Made by a program: the position numbers and the translations under genes. The notes beneath the pieces were generated by a model, which ran no database searches, was not told where the DNA came from, and saw nothing but the letters and a program-made list of their open reading frames with translations. A stretch of DNA of 64,000 bases from Candidatus Sulfotelmatobacter sp. (lineage in GTDB: Bacteria; Acidobacteriota; Terriglobia; Terriglobales; Acidobacteriaceae), in assembly GCA_025462865.1 (NCBI GenBank), contig JAOAPI010000018.1, positions 1 to 64,000 on the forward strand, read 5' to 3'. Shown piece by piece: positions 8,377 through 18,818 of this stretch (its first letter is position 1; each line of letters begins with the position of its first letter).

Positions 8377-9005
8377 GGCGAATCCTTGAAGATCACTTAA
8401 AGGCAAGCCCAGACCTGAGCGCATATTTTACAGCGGGCATGACTTTGATGAAGAGGATTGTCATGAACTGGCGCAATAAACTCGCGTACCAACTCTAAGA
8501 AAGAAGAGGGCGTTCGCTAGGTAGCGCCGGAGATACTCGTTGAGAGCGGATTCTTTTCGTGCCATTGGGAAGGGCTCACTCGCCAGTTAGCTTAGCACCA
8601 AGAAGCTATACGCAGAATAATACCGCTTTCGACAAGCCTCGTTCCGGATTCGTAACAGTCTAATTAACGATCCACAACATTCTGGAATGAGGCAGAGCTG
8701 GCACCGGTCCGAATCCAAAAGATTAAAATACTTCTGCCCGCAGCCTTGTCCGTCGACGTACTGAAACGAGCGAAGGAAACGGGTTCACGCACCGTTCGCT
8801 TTGCAATACTACATATCGTCATAAGCCTCGGAGACGGAAACTGGACGCTTTTGAATTTGACGATTTGAAACGCTTTTTGATACCGTAAAGAGCGTAGGGA
8901 TACGTGTGTAACGCCTGACTTCGGTCGGGCGTTTTCCATTTGTGCGTAATTAGGTACTGCGCGATTAAAAAGGTGTCTCATTCGCATTTCTTTCAGGAGC
9001 AAATT
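8377..9005. other. gene-free stretch
   Basis: About 630 bp. A minus-strand frame at 8664-9182 would overlap the start of the gene at 9006 and has no protein-like features. The only structured element seen is the hairpin at 8910-8935. Promoter elements for the downstream gene are expected here but were not identified with confidence. Confidence 0.35.
8910..8935 (+). terminator. hairpin with UUCG loop and short U tract
   Basis: A 10-bp stem AACGCCTGAC/GTCGGGCGTT (one G-T pair) closes a TTCG tetraloop and is followed by TT before CC, giving a TTTT run at the base. It has the form of an intrinsic terminator. No plus-strand gene ends just upstream, so it may terminate a small transcript or form part of the leader of the gene at 9006. 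Confidence 0.5.
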
Positions 9006-10283
9006 GTGTCTCATAAAGGTTCTCCTCAAATTGACTCGTCTTGCATTCAGATTTTTAGCATGGTCTCCAACGAGCTGATGATCGACTCCGTCCTCGATCC
9101 GGAGCATCCCCATAAACTCCGCTTGCATACTTGGGATGGACGCAAAACCGCGACGGCCCTCATCACTCGTGTTTGTCGCCACACCTACATCCCGGTTCCC
9201 ATTGTTGGGGCTCTCGCAGCGGCTGTGCGTTTTCCCACGACGAGCCGGTCATTTGGCACGGCTGCCAAGTTAACCGCCTCAATACGAGAATATTCGTCTC
9301 GTTATGTTCGCCTGGGAAAAGAAGCCATTGACATTTTGATCGCCTTTGCGCTGGCCAGTTATTTTGTTGATTGTCTACCCGTTTCGCCAATCCTGTGCTT
9401 GCTCGGGCCGGATAGCGAAGCAGCCTTGGTCCTTCGTCTTTTGGGATCTATCTGTCGTCGATCTATTTTGGTGAGCGACATCGACACAGCGGCTTTGGGC
9501 ACGTTGCCCAACAAGCTTGATCCCACTTTACTGATCAATCAGCGCAAACTTCCGCAACGTGTGATGCGAATTCTGCAGGCTTCAACGGACCGACGTTTCT
9601 GTATAGCGCGCGGGAAGGATCAAATTAACGCGTATGGCGCAAAAGCTTTCGCTGCCGATCCGGAATTCGCCGATGGAATGGGGATGCATGTGACCCTTTC
9701 GCCAGCGGGCGACGCCCTACCAACGTTGATGGATGCCGAGGAAGAAATGTTAACGAACGATTTCCAGGCAAAGCTCCTTCGATATCGAATGGTCAATTGG
9801 CGGCGAGTACGCGATGCACAAATCGATCTGACTAATTTCGTTCCCGCAATGCGCGACGAAGTACGCACGTGGCTGGCGCCTATTTGCGACTGTCCGGATC
9901 TGCGCAACTCTGTATCCGATTTTTTATTACAAAAGAGTCGAGACGCCGAAGGGTCTCGAGTTTCCGACGACGAGTGTGTAGTCGCTGAGGCTGCTCTATT
10001 TTTTTGTCATAGCGAAGAAACGGAATGCTTTTTTGTTGGCGACTTGGCGGAGCAAGTCAATGCCTTGCTGGCGGGACGCCACGAAGATCGAACGCTGACG
10101 GACAAGAAGGTGGGCTTGTTGCTCCGGGCATTGGGAATTCGGGGGCGTCGGGTGGTTCAAGGTTACAAGATCTCGCTTACCGATGACATCCGCGAGCAAA
10201 TTCACCGCATTGCGGTGGCTTATCAGGTGCTTTCCGTACAAGATCGTGTTACGCGATGCTCCCATTGCGCCGCGGAAACTTAA
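9006..10283 (+). CDS. unrecognised 425-residue protein, possibly a degenerate ATPase
   Basis: The start chosen is GTG 9006, because CAGGAG lies 6-7 nt upstream; the longer frame from 8940 has no such site. No family could be assigned with confidence. The central part reads like a P-loop NTPase of the DUF3631/helicase kind that has lost its active site. LCLLGPDSEAALVLRLL lies where a Walker A GxxGxGKT would be, without Lys. LDPTLLINQ lies where a Walker B would be, without acidic residues. INAYGAKAFA resembles the 'fGpkala' stretch of such ATPases. The last 120 residues look like a winged-helix region. A gene of unknown function follows in the same direction 98 bp later. The ATPase comparison is an inference from pattern only. 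Confidence 0.6.
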   Translation: MSHKGSPQIDSSCIQIFSMVSNELMIDSVLDPEHPHKLRLHTWDGRKTATALITRVCRHTYIPVPIVGALAAAVRFPTTSRSFGTAAKLTASIREYSSRYVRLGKEAIDILIAFALASYFVDCLPVSPILCLLGPDSEAALVLRLLGSICRRSILVSDIDTAALGTLPNKLDPTLLINQRKLPQRVMRILQASTDRRFCIARGKDQINAYGAKAFAADPEFADGMGMHVTLSPAGDALPTLMDAEEEMLTNDFQAKLLRYRMVNWRRVRDAQIDLTNFVPAMRDEVRTWLAPICDCPDLRNSVSDFLLQKSRDAEGSRVSDDECVVAEAALFFCHSEETECFFVGDLAEQVNALLAGRHEDRTLTDKKVGLLLRALGIRGRRVVQGYKISLTDDIREQIHRIAVAYQVLSVQDRVTRCSHCAAET

Positions 10284-10381
10284 AAAGGACTGGAAGTTAG
10301 CATGCACGTATGCATGTATGTACGTCAAATTGTGGTAATGAGAACCTTTTTCAAATTAACCGACTAAATAGGAGGTTGTGG

Positions 10382-11050
10382 ATGAATAAAGCTAACGACG
10401 TTCATCGTTTCGCATTACTTCGAGCCATGGCTCGTGTCGGCGTCCCTGTTGATCTTTCCGTCGTAGAACGCGAACGCAATGTTGAAATCGAGCAGATCGG
10501 CGGGGTGCACGAAAGCCTGGTCTTTGATCTGCGTGACGGGCGCGCCGGTTGCATAATTGACCTTTCGATCATCAACCAAACGTCGAAATCTATTCTTATT
10601 CGCGACATTGAGCTGCGGGCGCCTTGGAGCGATTCTCAATTCGAATGGCTATCTGATCCTCAAGAGACGCGAGGCGACCCGTTCAATTACCATTTTCCGG
10701 GCAAAAATGCGTTTGAGTGTCCGCGCGCCCAGGCTCTGAACCATGTGCTGTTGCCTCAGGGGATCCTGAAACCTGGATTTCCGATTGAAGGTTGCCTCTT
10801 GGGCATCGGACGCCGCAAACCGGAACAACTGTTCCACGGATTGATTGACTTCAGCCTCGTGATAGTTGGATACGATCACAATGAGTACCATGCCGGGCTT
10901 CAGGTGTGGGTCGATCCAGCCTGGAAGCGTACGCAGGATTTGTCGAGAAAAATCTCGAAGATAAGTCCTCCACGTGAACGAGCAGGACACGGGAAGATAA
11001 GGCCTTCACGTGAACGAGCACGGGAAGAACGTCGGGTCTCCGAATCTTAG
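10382..11050 (+). CDS. unrecognised 222-residue protein with basic tail
   Basis: The ATG at 10382 has AGGAGG about 6 nt upstream, so it is preferred over the longer frame from 10310. Residues 1-190 form a compact, beta-rich domain of mixed composition (LVFDLRDGRAGCIIDLSI, HGLIDFSLVIVGYDHNEY) without known motifs, signal peptide or membrane segment. From about 195 the protein turns strongly basic and contains a 12-residue tandem duplication (KISPPRERAGHG, then KIRPSRERAREE). It is probably co-transcribed with the gene at 9006, 98 bp upstream. The C-terminal tail could bind nucleic acid, but that is only a guess from charge. Confidence 0.65.
   Translation: MNKANDVHRFALLRAMARVGVPVDLSVVERERNVEIEQIGGVHESLVFDLRDGRAGCIIDLSIINQTSKSILIRDIELRAPWSDSQFEWLSDPQETRGDPFNYHFPGKNAFECPRAQALNHVLLPQGILKPGFPIEGCLLGIGRRKPEQLFHGLIDFSLVIVGYDHNEYHAGLQVWVDPAWKRTQDLSRKISKISPPRERAGHGKIRPSRERAREERRVSES
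10959..11030 (+). repeat. 36-bp imperfect tandem duplication inside a gene
   Basis: AGATAAG...CACGTGAACGAGCA occurs twice with a period of 36 bases, first from 10959 and again from 10995. The period is exactly 12 codons, so the frame is preserved and the 10382-11050 protein gains a repeated RERA-rich unit. Confidence 0.7.
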
Positions 11051-11657
11051 GAATCTCATAAGCCCGACATTCGGCCCAAGACGCAATGAGCGGAAACTCA
11101 GAGGGAAGCTCTTACCTGCTCTCTTGAGCTCTTCATTCAAAAATGGCGCCAGCTATACTGTTGACTCTCGGATGGTTTCGCCCGACTCGGCTTACAAGAG
11201 GAGAAAGCTCACGCCATCGATAAATGAGGTCCACCGGATCAATCGCATCCATTCGTCGATGATCCTTTTCGCCCAGTGGGCAATGCGTCCGCCATCCAAC
11301 GCCGAATTCTTCCTGGCCACGGGAAGGCGACTTCGCGTCCAGCAATTTCACGCGAAAAATGCTCAGCGAAAAAGGTGTTGACCTCTTTTAGGTTTTCGGA
11401 TAAAGTATGTTGTTCCACAGGACATCTGGAGTCTCTAGGCCTACTCTTTGCTACCTCGGCCCTGTGAGCCCAAATCAGGAAAAACAAGCATCTTAGGGGT
11501 CCTGTCGCGCATCTATTGTGGGTAGGGATCGCGCTAACTCCTTATATATCTTAGTGGATTCAAGGGTTTAGGCCAGAACTGGTTCAGACCATTTTCCCCT
11601 GGGAAAAGGTGGAAGCGGACGTTTCATATTTGTATATAAAGGAAGGAGCAGGACACA
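11051..11657. other. intergenic stretch with a promoter-like site
   Basis: About 600 bp with no convincing frame; a plus-strand frame at 11010-11381 overlaps the previous gene's end and is not protein-like. It holds the promoter-like pair at 11378-11406 and then about 250 nt of leader before the small gene at 11658. The leader could be a regulatory 5' region, but no known riboswitch or RNA family was recognised. Confidence 0.4.
11378..11406 (+). promoter_or_regulatory. candidate sigma-70 promoter
   Basis: TTGACC at 11378-11383 and TAAAGT at 11401-11406 are separated by 17 bases, the optimal spacing. Transcription would begin near 11413 and run into the omega-like gene and rho, leaving a leader of about 245 nt. 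Confidence 0.5.
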
Positions 11658-11873
11658 ATGCGCTCTGATCGTGTGTTTGACGCTTTACAGACATTACGGA
11701 ATCGTTATATGCTTTGCCAGCTCGCCTCCAAGGCCACGCGGAAGTTCCATCGGCCCAGCACCAGAATCCAGGAAACAATGAATGGTGTGCTCGACCGGAT
11801 CGCAGGCGCGGAGCGGCAGGAAATTCTGTCGGAACCCGAAAATTTTGCTGAGGCACAACGGCGGGCTGCATAA
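11658..11873 (+). CDS. small protein resembling RNA polymerase omega subunit
   Basis: The protein has 71 residues, beginning MRSDRVFDAL, with NRYMLCQLASKATRKFHRP followed by STRIQETMNGVL. The pattern 'NRy-LcqlAskAtRk--kp-tRiqet-n-vl' resembles the short omega subunits (RpoZ) of Acidobacteria, in which the N-terminal helix pair latches onto the beta' subunit of RNA polymerase. AAGGAGCAGGACACA provides a good ribosome-binding site. It lies 111 bp upstream of rho in the same direction, which would group two transcription factors. Omega genes normally sit next to gmk and coaBC, which are absent here, so this could be a second copy or merely a related peptide. The identification comes from remembered family pattern and needs a profile search. 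Confidence 0.5.
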   Translation: MRSDRVFDALQTLRNRYMLCQLASKATRKFHRPSTRIQETMNGVLDRIAGAERQEILSEPENFAEAQRRAA

Positions 11874-11984
11874 AGCAGCCCTGTCCGCCCGCCTCAAGGT
11901 GTTTTGTCTTCCCTGAATACCCTCCTTTGAAAATCTCCCGCAGACACTAACGAATAATTTTTAGTGCACGGGTTTAGGTGAATC

Positions 11985-13235
11985 ATGACCATTGCTGAAC
12001 TGAAAGAAAAGAACATCACCGAGCTGACCAAGATCGCAAGGACCTTGGAGCTGCCCGGTGCCAGCGGACTGCGCAAGCAGGATCTCATCTTCAAAATCCT
12101 GCAGGCGCAGAGCGAAAAAGAAGGCCACATTTTCGCCGAAGGCGTGCTGGAAATTTTGCCTGACGGCTACGGCTTTCTGCGGTCGCCGGACTACAACTAT
12201 CTGCCGGGGCCGGATGACATTTATGTGTCGCCCTCGCAGATCCGCAAATTTGATTTGAAGACCGGCGACACCATCAGCGGGCAGGTGCGGCCTCCGCATG
12301 AGGGCGAAAAATATTTCGCCCTGGTGAAGATCGAGGCGGTGAACTTTGAATCGCCCGACGAAGCGCGCAACAAAATCCTGTTCGATAATTTGACGCCGCT
12401 GTATCCCCAGGAGCGGCTGAAGCTGGAAACTACGCGCGAAAATGCAAGCGCGCGCGTAATGGATTTGCTGACGCCTCTGGGCAAGGGACAGCGCGGACTG
12501 ATTGTTTCTCCGCCGCGCGCCGGCAAGACCATGCTGCTGCAGAATGTGGCGAACTCGATTACGACGAACCATCCGGAAGTTGTGCTGATGGTGCTGCTGA
12601 TCGATGAGCGTCCGGAAGAAGTTACGGACATGCAGCGGTCGGTAAAGGGCGAAGTTATTTCTTCGACATTCGACGAGCCTGCAGCGCGTCACGTGCAAGT
12701 CGCGGAAATGGTGATCGAGAAAGCGAAGCGGTTGGTTGAACACAAGCGCGATGTGGTGATTCTGCTGGATTCGATCACCCGTCTAGCGAGAGCCTACAAC
12801 ACAATCGTTCCGCCATCGGGCAAAGTGCTATCCGGCGGCGTGGATTCGAACGCATTGCAGCGTCCGAAGCGCTTCTTCGGCTCGGCGCGAAATATTGAAG
12901 AAGGCGGTTCGCTGACGATTATCGCTACGGCGCTGATCGATACCGGATCGCGCATGGACGACGTGATCTTTGAAGAGTTCAAAGGCACCGGCAACTCGGA
13001 AATTATTCTGGAGCGCAAGCTGGTGGATAAGCGCGTATTCCCGGCTATCGACATTCAACGCTCGGGTACGCGTAAAGAAGAGCTACTCATTCCGCGAGAA
13101 GACCTGTCGCGAATCTGGGTGCTGCGGAAGGTGCTGAACCCGCTGTCTCCGGTGGAAGCGATGGAGTTGCTGATTGACAAGCTGAGCAAGACCAAGGCGA
13201 ACGGCGAATTCTTGTCGAACATGAGCGCTCTGTAA
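11985..13235 (+). CDS. rho: transcription termination factor Rho
   Basis: The protein has 416 residues, close to the 419 of E. coli Rho. Residues 1-45 are the Rho N-terminal helical domain. Residues 48-115 are the RNA-binding cold-shock-like domain ([17 protein letters not shown]). The remainder is the hexameric RecA-type ATPase, with Walker A SPPRAGKT (K181), Walker [11 protein letters not shown], and the Q-loop/R-loop region [21 protein letters not shown]. Rho binds C-rich unstructured RNA at primary sites and uses ATP to translocate and dislodge RNA polymerase. There is no large insertion in the N-terminal domain, unlike in many actinobacteria. A strong intrinsic terminator follows at 13254. 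Confidence 0.98.
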   Translation: MTIAELKEKNITELTKIARTLELPGASGLRKQDLIFKILQAQSEKEGHIFAEGVLEILPDGYGFLRSPDYNYLPGPDDIYVSPSQIRKFDLKTGDTISGQVRPPHEGEKYFALVKIEAVNFESPDEARNKILFDNLTPLYPQERLKLETTRENASARVMDLLTPLGKGQRGLIVSPPRAGKTMLLQNVANSITTNHPEVVLMVLLIDERPEEVTDMQRSVKGEVISSTFDEPAARHVQVAEMVIEKAKRLVEHKRDVVILLDSITRLARAYNTIVPPSGKVLSGGVDSNALQRPKRFFGSARNIEEGGSLTIIATALIDTGSRMDDVIFEEFKGTGNSEIILERKLVDKRVFPAIDIQRSGTRKEELLIPREDLSRIWVLRKVLNPLSPVEAMELLIDKLSKTKANGEFLSNMSAL

Positions 13236-13253
13236 AAGAAATGATCTAATCAG

Positions 13254-13287
13254 AAGGGCCAGCTTCGGACCCGAAGCTGGCCCTTTT
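13254..13287 (+). terminator. intrinsic terminator of rho
   Basis: A 14-bp perfect stem (AAGGGCCAGCTTCG with its complement) around a GACC loop, followed by TTTT, lies 18 bp after the rho stop codon. Confidence 0.9.
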
Positions 13288-13393
13288 CCATTCTGGACGA
13301 GATATCTCGAGTATTCCAGTGTGGTCTGCGCTGAAAGTGGCATACTTCTAGGAACGGGCGGCTGCAGGTTTACGTCCCGCCTTCGAGGATACC

Positions 13394-13759
13394 GTGCGAT
13401 TTCGATTAATGGTTTGGATACTTTCATTTTGCTTTCTGGCTGTTTTTTGTGTCAGCGGCCGCACTCAAACTGGCAGACACACTGCGACGCCTCCTCCGGG
13501 GAGAACGGATCCCACGGTGGCGAGCGACATGGATGAAGGCCAGCGGCGCTTGGCACGCGAAATGGCTAAGAAAGCGAACCTGGAGCGACAGGCGCAACTC
13601 AAGAACGACACCGATCGACTGCTTCGACTGTCGCAGGAACTGAAGGACTACGTCGACAAGTCGAATGAGAATATGCTGTCACTGGATGTATTGAAAAAGG
13701 CAGAAGAAATCGAGAAACTGGCACGCAGCGTGAAGGATAAGATGAAGGGACCGAATTAG
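13394..13759 (+). CDS. small exported coiled-coil protein
   Basis: The protein has 121 residues from a GTG start with GAGGAT upstream; an ATG five codons later is possible. It has a signal peptide (VWILSFCFLAVFCVSG) with possible cleavage near residue 22, or a lipoprotein-like Cys at 19. A short Pro/Thr-rich linker is followed by about 80 residues of heptad-like, charged helix (RRLAREMAKKANLERQAQ ... KKAEEIEKLARSVKDKMK). Such small periplasmic helical proteins are common in Acidobacteria and have no assigned role. It is separated from rho by a terminator, so it is probably transcribed on its own. Confidence 0.7.
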   Translation: MRFRLMVWILSFCFLAVFCVSGRTQTGRHTATPPPGRTDPTVASDMDEGQRRLAREMAKKANLERQAQLKNDTDRLLRLSQELKDYVDKSNENMLSLDVLKKAEEIEKLARSVKDKMKGPN

Positions 13760-13788
13760 GCGGGTGTACGTGAACGGGAAAGAGCTTT

Positions 13789-13807
13789 AACACAGAGGAC
13801 ACAGGGA
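13789..13807. repeat. 'acacagaggacacagg' intergenic repeat, copy 1
   Basis: AACACAGAGGACACAGGGA lies between two convergent genes. Near-identical copies occur at 40805-40822 and, inverted and inside argS, at 38421-38442. Such short repeats are scattered through the genomes of several soil phyla. Confidence 0.7.
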
Positions 13808-13834
13808 CGAACTAGCGGGCAGTGTCGCGCCGGC

Positions 13835-15514
<1,680 letters not shown>

Positions 15515-15587
15515 GGATAGATGTTACTTGCAGGGACTGGAACTGTTCAATCTTAGAGCTTTGGCAAGAATGGGAACGAGGGCGAAG

Positions 15588-15992
15588 TCACCATGTCGAA
15601 TAGGCGGTCCCATCGGTCGCGGTGGCGCTGGACGCGGAGTGCACGTCATTGATTCCGGGGTCTTGCTGCTCCAAGCTAAGGAGCACCTCTTCCTGCACCA
15701 CTTCCCAGTTTGCTTCGTTGGTCATCGGATCTTTCGGAATGATCTTGAGGTAGCCCGCCTGGACCAGGTCATCCAGCGACTGCGGTGCCTTTTGTTTGTC
15801 GAGAGTGTATTGCGAGAGCAGAGAACGAAGCGTAAACAAATCCTGACGCAGCACGGCTTCGCGCGATTTAAGCAGCGAAGTCTTATAAATAGGCACCGCA
15901 ATCGATATCAGGATGCCCATGACGATCATCACAATCATCATTTCGAGCAACGTGAAACCTGCGCTGCGCCGCGTTCTAAGCCTTTTTGCCAT
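15588..15992 (-). CDS. type II secretion/pilus pseudopilin (GspG-like)
   Basis: The start chosen is the ATG at 15992, which overlaps the TAA of the upstream pseudopilin by one base (TAATG) and suggests translational coupling. The product has 134 residues. A basic leader ends at the prepilin-peptidase site AG/FTLLEMM, followed by the hydrophobic helix MIVMIVMGILISIAVPIY and a small C-terminal domain with DPMTNEANWEV, the 'DPwG/DP-t--' loop of GspG-type major pseudopilins. Such proteins are cleaved and N-methylated by PilD and assemble into a short periplasmic pseudopilus. The secretin and second pseudopilin upstream make one operon. Confidence 0.88.
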   Translation of the reverse strand: MAKRLRTRRSAGFTLLEMMIVMIVMGILISIAVPIYKTSLLKSREAVLRQDLFTLRSLLSQYTLDKQKAPQSLDDLVQAGYLKIIPKDPMTNEANWEVVQEEVLLSLEQQDPGINDVHSASSATATDGTAYSTW

Positions 15993-16465
15993 TACCAATC
16001 CTTGTACTTCGTTCCGTCCAGCCCCGTACCTTGCGACTTGGTGAAAACGTCGAACACGCTCTGCCCGCCCCAAGAGTCTGAAGTCGGATCATCTTGCATC
16101 GAGCGAAGACCCCACTCTGTGTTGCCGGTCATGGGATCGATGGGAATCTTCCGCAGAAAGCGAATCTTCTTACCCTGAACATCGACGCCCTTCACCAGCG
16201 TCTCCAGATCCGGGGGATAGCCCTGGCTATCCACCTTTATCTGAAAGCCGCCGCGATCCGCAGCGTCTTTGTAGCGGTCGATGGCGTCGCGCATATCCCA
16301 TAAATCGATGCGCAACATGCGCTCCCGCTCCCGCTGGATGGTAAGGCGCGCCAGAGGAACGGCCATCGTCGAGAGCACTACCAGAATTGCGGAGGCAATG
16401 ATCAGCTCAAGGAGAGTAAAACCTCGTTGCGACCTCACGCGTGCATTAGACTTCCGAATCTTCAT
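15992..16465 (-). CDS. type II secretion/pilus pseudopilin (GspG-like)
   Basis: The product has 157 residues. The basic leader is cut at RG/FTLLELII and is followed by a membrane helix (ASAILVVLSTMAVPLA). The C-terminal domain contains the paired loops IPIDPMTGNTEWGLR and a final GLDGTKYKDW, as in GspG-type pseudopilins. It begins 34 bp after the secretin stop and its own stop overlaps the start of the next pseudopilin, so secretin and both pseudopilins are likely made from one transcript. The cytoplasmic ATPase and the inner-membrane platform proteins are not in this window. Confidence 0.9.
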   Translation of the reverse strand: MKIRKSNARVRSQRGFTLLELIIASAILVVLSTMAVPLARLTIQRERERMLRIDLWDMRDAIDRYKDAADRGGFQIKVDSQGYPPDLETLVKGVDVQGKKIRFLRKIPIDPMTGNTEWGLRSMQDDPTSDSWGGQSVFDVFTKSQGTGLDGTKYKDW

Positions 16466-16499
16466 TTCAAAATCTCTGACTGAAAAACTGGCGGCAGTC

Positions 16500-18818
16500 C
16501 TATTGCACCGTCACCGAAGCCTGCGCTCCGTTGACTGTAATCGACTGCAAACCGGGATCGCGCGCTCCGCCTCTCGTAATGGTCAGCGGCGTCTGACCGC
16601 TGGCCTTCGCCTGAAACGTCATTGTGACTACAGTTCCCTGCCCTGAAACTCCGCCCGCGCCCGGCGGCCGGGTCGCGGTGATCTGCAAAGTTCCGGTGCT
16701 TTCGTCTTCGCGGTGCACCACAGCTACGGCCTGTCCGTCTTGCGATAAGAATCCGCCGTTGGAAACGTTGACCAGTTGCAATTTGGCCGGATCGTAATTC
16801 ATCTGCACCGGCACCGAATAGACGTTCTGGGCGCCGGAAATCAGCAGGTTCACCACAAATGTATTCCCCTTCGTGGCCGTGATCTGTCCGGGATCAAACA
16901 AGAAATTGGTACCGCCTGGGTTTGCGGGATTCGCAGCCTGATTCGGCTGACTGACCGGAGGCTGATTTGCAGGCGCCCGATTGGCGGGAGCCTGATTACC
17001 AGGCGTTTCCACCGGAACAATCGAGGGCGACTGACCTAACGGACCAGTTGGTGCTGCCGCTCGACTCATGTGGCGCAACTCAATCGTGTTCGCAGTCCCG
17101 ATATCGATCGGGCGCTGGTTTGCTTCGTTGACGTCAGTTCCTCGGATAATATGCGGGACGATGGCAAAGACAATTTCACTCTCTGAGTGATCCTGTGTGG
17201 TCTGCCCGAACAGATATTTCAGGATTGGAATTTGCGCCAATCCGGGGATTCCACTTAGTGCCTTGGTCCGCTGATCCTCTAACATTCCGCCCAGGATGTT
17301 CGCCTCGCCGTCCTTCAATCGAATTTCCTGTTCGATCTTGCGCTGTCCGATGATGGGTTGGCTAATACCGCCGATGCTTGACTGGCCCGTCACGGAAGAG
17401 ATATCCATCGTAATTTTCAGCGTGATTTCACGGCCCGCGTGCACGTGTGGCGTGATGTCGATGTTGACGCCTACGTCCAGATACTGAAACTGCGTATTGA
17501 CCAGCGGATTGATGCCGACGCCGCCAATCCCAGGCTGGAACGAGCCGGTGGCGACTGGAACACGGTCGCCAATCTTAAGTGAAGCCTTCTGCCCATCCAG
17601 CGCCCGAATCTGCGGGTTCTGAATTAACTTGGTATCGTTGTCACCCATCACAGCAGACAGATTGGCGGAGGGTATCGTCACCTGGAAATCGGTCGCATTC
17701 AGATTGCCCAGGGTATTCAGGTTGAGCCCGGTGGATCCGGTGCTCGTTGTCGGGGTTGTCGTAGTTCCGTTGGTTGTAGTGGTGGTCGTGGTGTTGTTGA
17801 TATTGCTTTGCAGAGCGACGGTAGCACTGGTTGGTGGACTGAATCCAAGTGTGCGGGAGCGGTCCTTACTGACCTGCATGACAGCGATGTCGATAATCAC
17901 TTCGGGTCGCGCCTTATCCAGATCTTCCACCAGCTTTTCCGCAAGGGCGATCTGATCGGGCGTGCCGCGCACCACTAGCGCATTCTGCGAAAGCAACTGC
18001 TGCACGCGCTGAACGTCAAGCACGGCGCGAATCGCGTTCACCACATCCTGCAACTCGGTGGGCTGCGAGAGATTCGAAAGATAAAAAGTCTTGAGGACGC
18101 TTTGTTCCAGTTCCTTGCGCTTGGCTGGATTGTCCTGAGCTACAAAAATCGTGTTTCCCGTCACCGGGCGCCAGAAGGTTTTCGATTCCAGCGCCGTGAT
18201 CTCCAGCGCCTCTTCCAGCGTGACTCCATTCAGTTCGACTTTGATGCGCCGCGAAGTATAGTCCGGATCGAACAGCACGTTGATGCCAGCCAACTGACCA
18301 ATGGTCTGATAAATAACCTTGGAATCTTCAGTCAGCTTTACTGTGATTGGAACATTCGAAATGGGAGCAAGCTCGACCGGCCCTCCTGCTTCCCTGATCT
18401 TGCGTTGCAGGCCGCTGGGCGGACCGGCGGCCTGAGGCGGGGGATTGGTGGAGTCGTTAATCATCTGCAGGGTGCGCCTTAACTCCTGCTGCGCGATGAA
18501 CAACGATGGGTCTATCTGCACCGCCTTTTGAAATTCGGCTACCGCATCCTGCAGTTTGCCCTCATCCCGGAGGAGCTGTCCGCGATGGACAATTGATGCC
18601 GCTGCTTTGAAACGCGTGCGCTCAAACGATGCGCGATAGCGCAAATCCTTTGGCTTCAGTTCATAAGCCTGTTTGTAGAAGCCATAGGCCACCTCGTAGT
18701 TCTGGCGTGCCTCGGCGTCCTGGCCTTTCTCGTAGATATTTTTGGTCTTATCGGCAATTGCAGGCAGAATTGCAAGCACGACCAGCAGCACTACTGCCGC
18801 GGGCTTCAGACGTCTCAT
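16500..18818 (-). CDS. secretin (GspD/PilQ family) with C-terminal cohesin-like domain
   Basis: The ATG at 18818 has GAGGA about 7 nt upstream and starts a signal peptide (AAVVLLVVLAILPAIA), so it is preferred over a TTG further up; the product has 772 residues. In order: signal peptide, two to three TPR-like helical repeats (YEVAYGFYKQAYELKPKD), an N0/STN domain (GINVLFDPDYTSRRIKVEL), a secretin N1-type ring domain (NALVVRGTPDQIALAEKLV), a Thr-rich loop, and the outer-membrane secretin barrel (GDRVPVATGSF, GGMLEDQ). A Pro/Ala/Asn linker then leads to a beta-sandwich at about 633-772 resembling the cohesin fold. Secretins form the outer-membrane exit channel for type II secretion or type IV pili. 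It heads an operon with two pseudopilins. Confidence 0.93.
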   Translation of the reverse strand: MRRLKPAAVVLLVVLAILPAIADKTKNIYEKGQDAEARQNYEVAYGFYKQAYELKPKDLRYRASFERTRFKAAASIVHRGQLLRDEGKLQDAVAEFQKAVQIDPSLFIAQQELRRTLQMINDSTNPPPQAAGPPSGLQRKIREAGGPVELAPISNVPITVKLTEDSKVIYQTIGQLAGINVLFDPDYTSRRIKVELNGVTLEEALEITALESKTFWRPVTGNTIFVAQDNPAKRKELEQSVLKTFYLSNLSQPTELQDVVNAIRAVLDVQRVQQLLSQNALVVRGTPDQIALAEKLVEDLDKARPEVIIDIAVMQVSKDRSRTLGFSPPTSATVALQSNINNTTTTTTTNGTTTTPTTSTGSTGLNLNTLGNLNATDFQVTIPSANLSAVMGDNDTKLIQNPQIRALDGQKASLKIGDRVPVATGSFQPGIGGVGINPLVNTQFQYLDVGVNIDITPHVHAGREITLKITMDISSVTGQSSIGGISQPIIGQRKIEQEIRLKDGEANILGGMLEDQRTKALSGIPGLAQIPILKYLFGQTTQDHSESEIVFAIVPHIIRGTDVNEANQRPIDIGTANTIELRHMSRAAAPTGPLGQSPSIVPVETPGNQAPANRAPANQPPVSQPNQAANPANPGGTNFLFDPGQITATKGNTFVVNLLISGAQNVYSVPVQMNYDPAKLQLVNVSNGGFLSQDGQAVAVVHREDESTGTLQITATRPPGAGGVSGQGTVVTMTFQAKASGQTPLTITRGGARDPGLQSITVNGAQASVTVQ

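Noticed and set aside
8664..9182. 172-residue minus-strand frame
   Set aside because: It overlaps the start of the gene at 9006, has no ribosome-binding site and no protein-like features.
11010..11381. 123-residue plus-strand frame
   Set aside because: Overlaps the end of the previous gene and its sequence is not protein-like.
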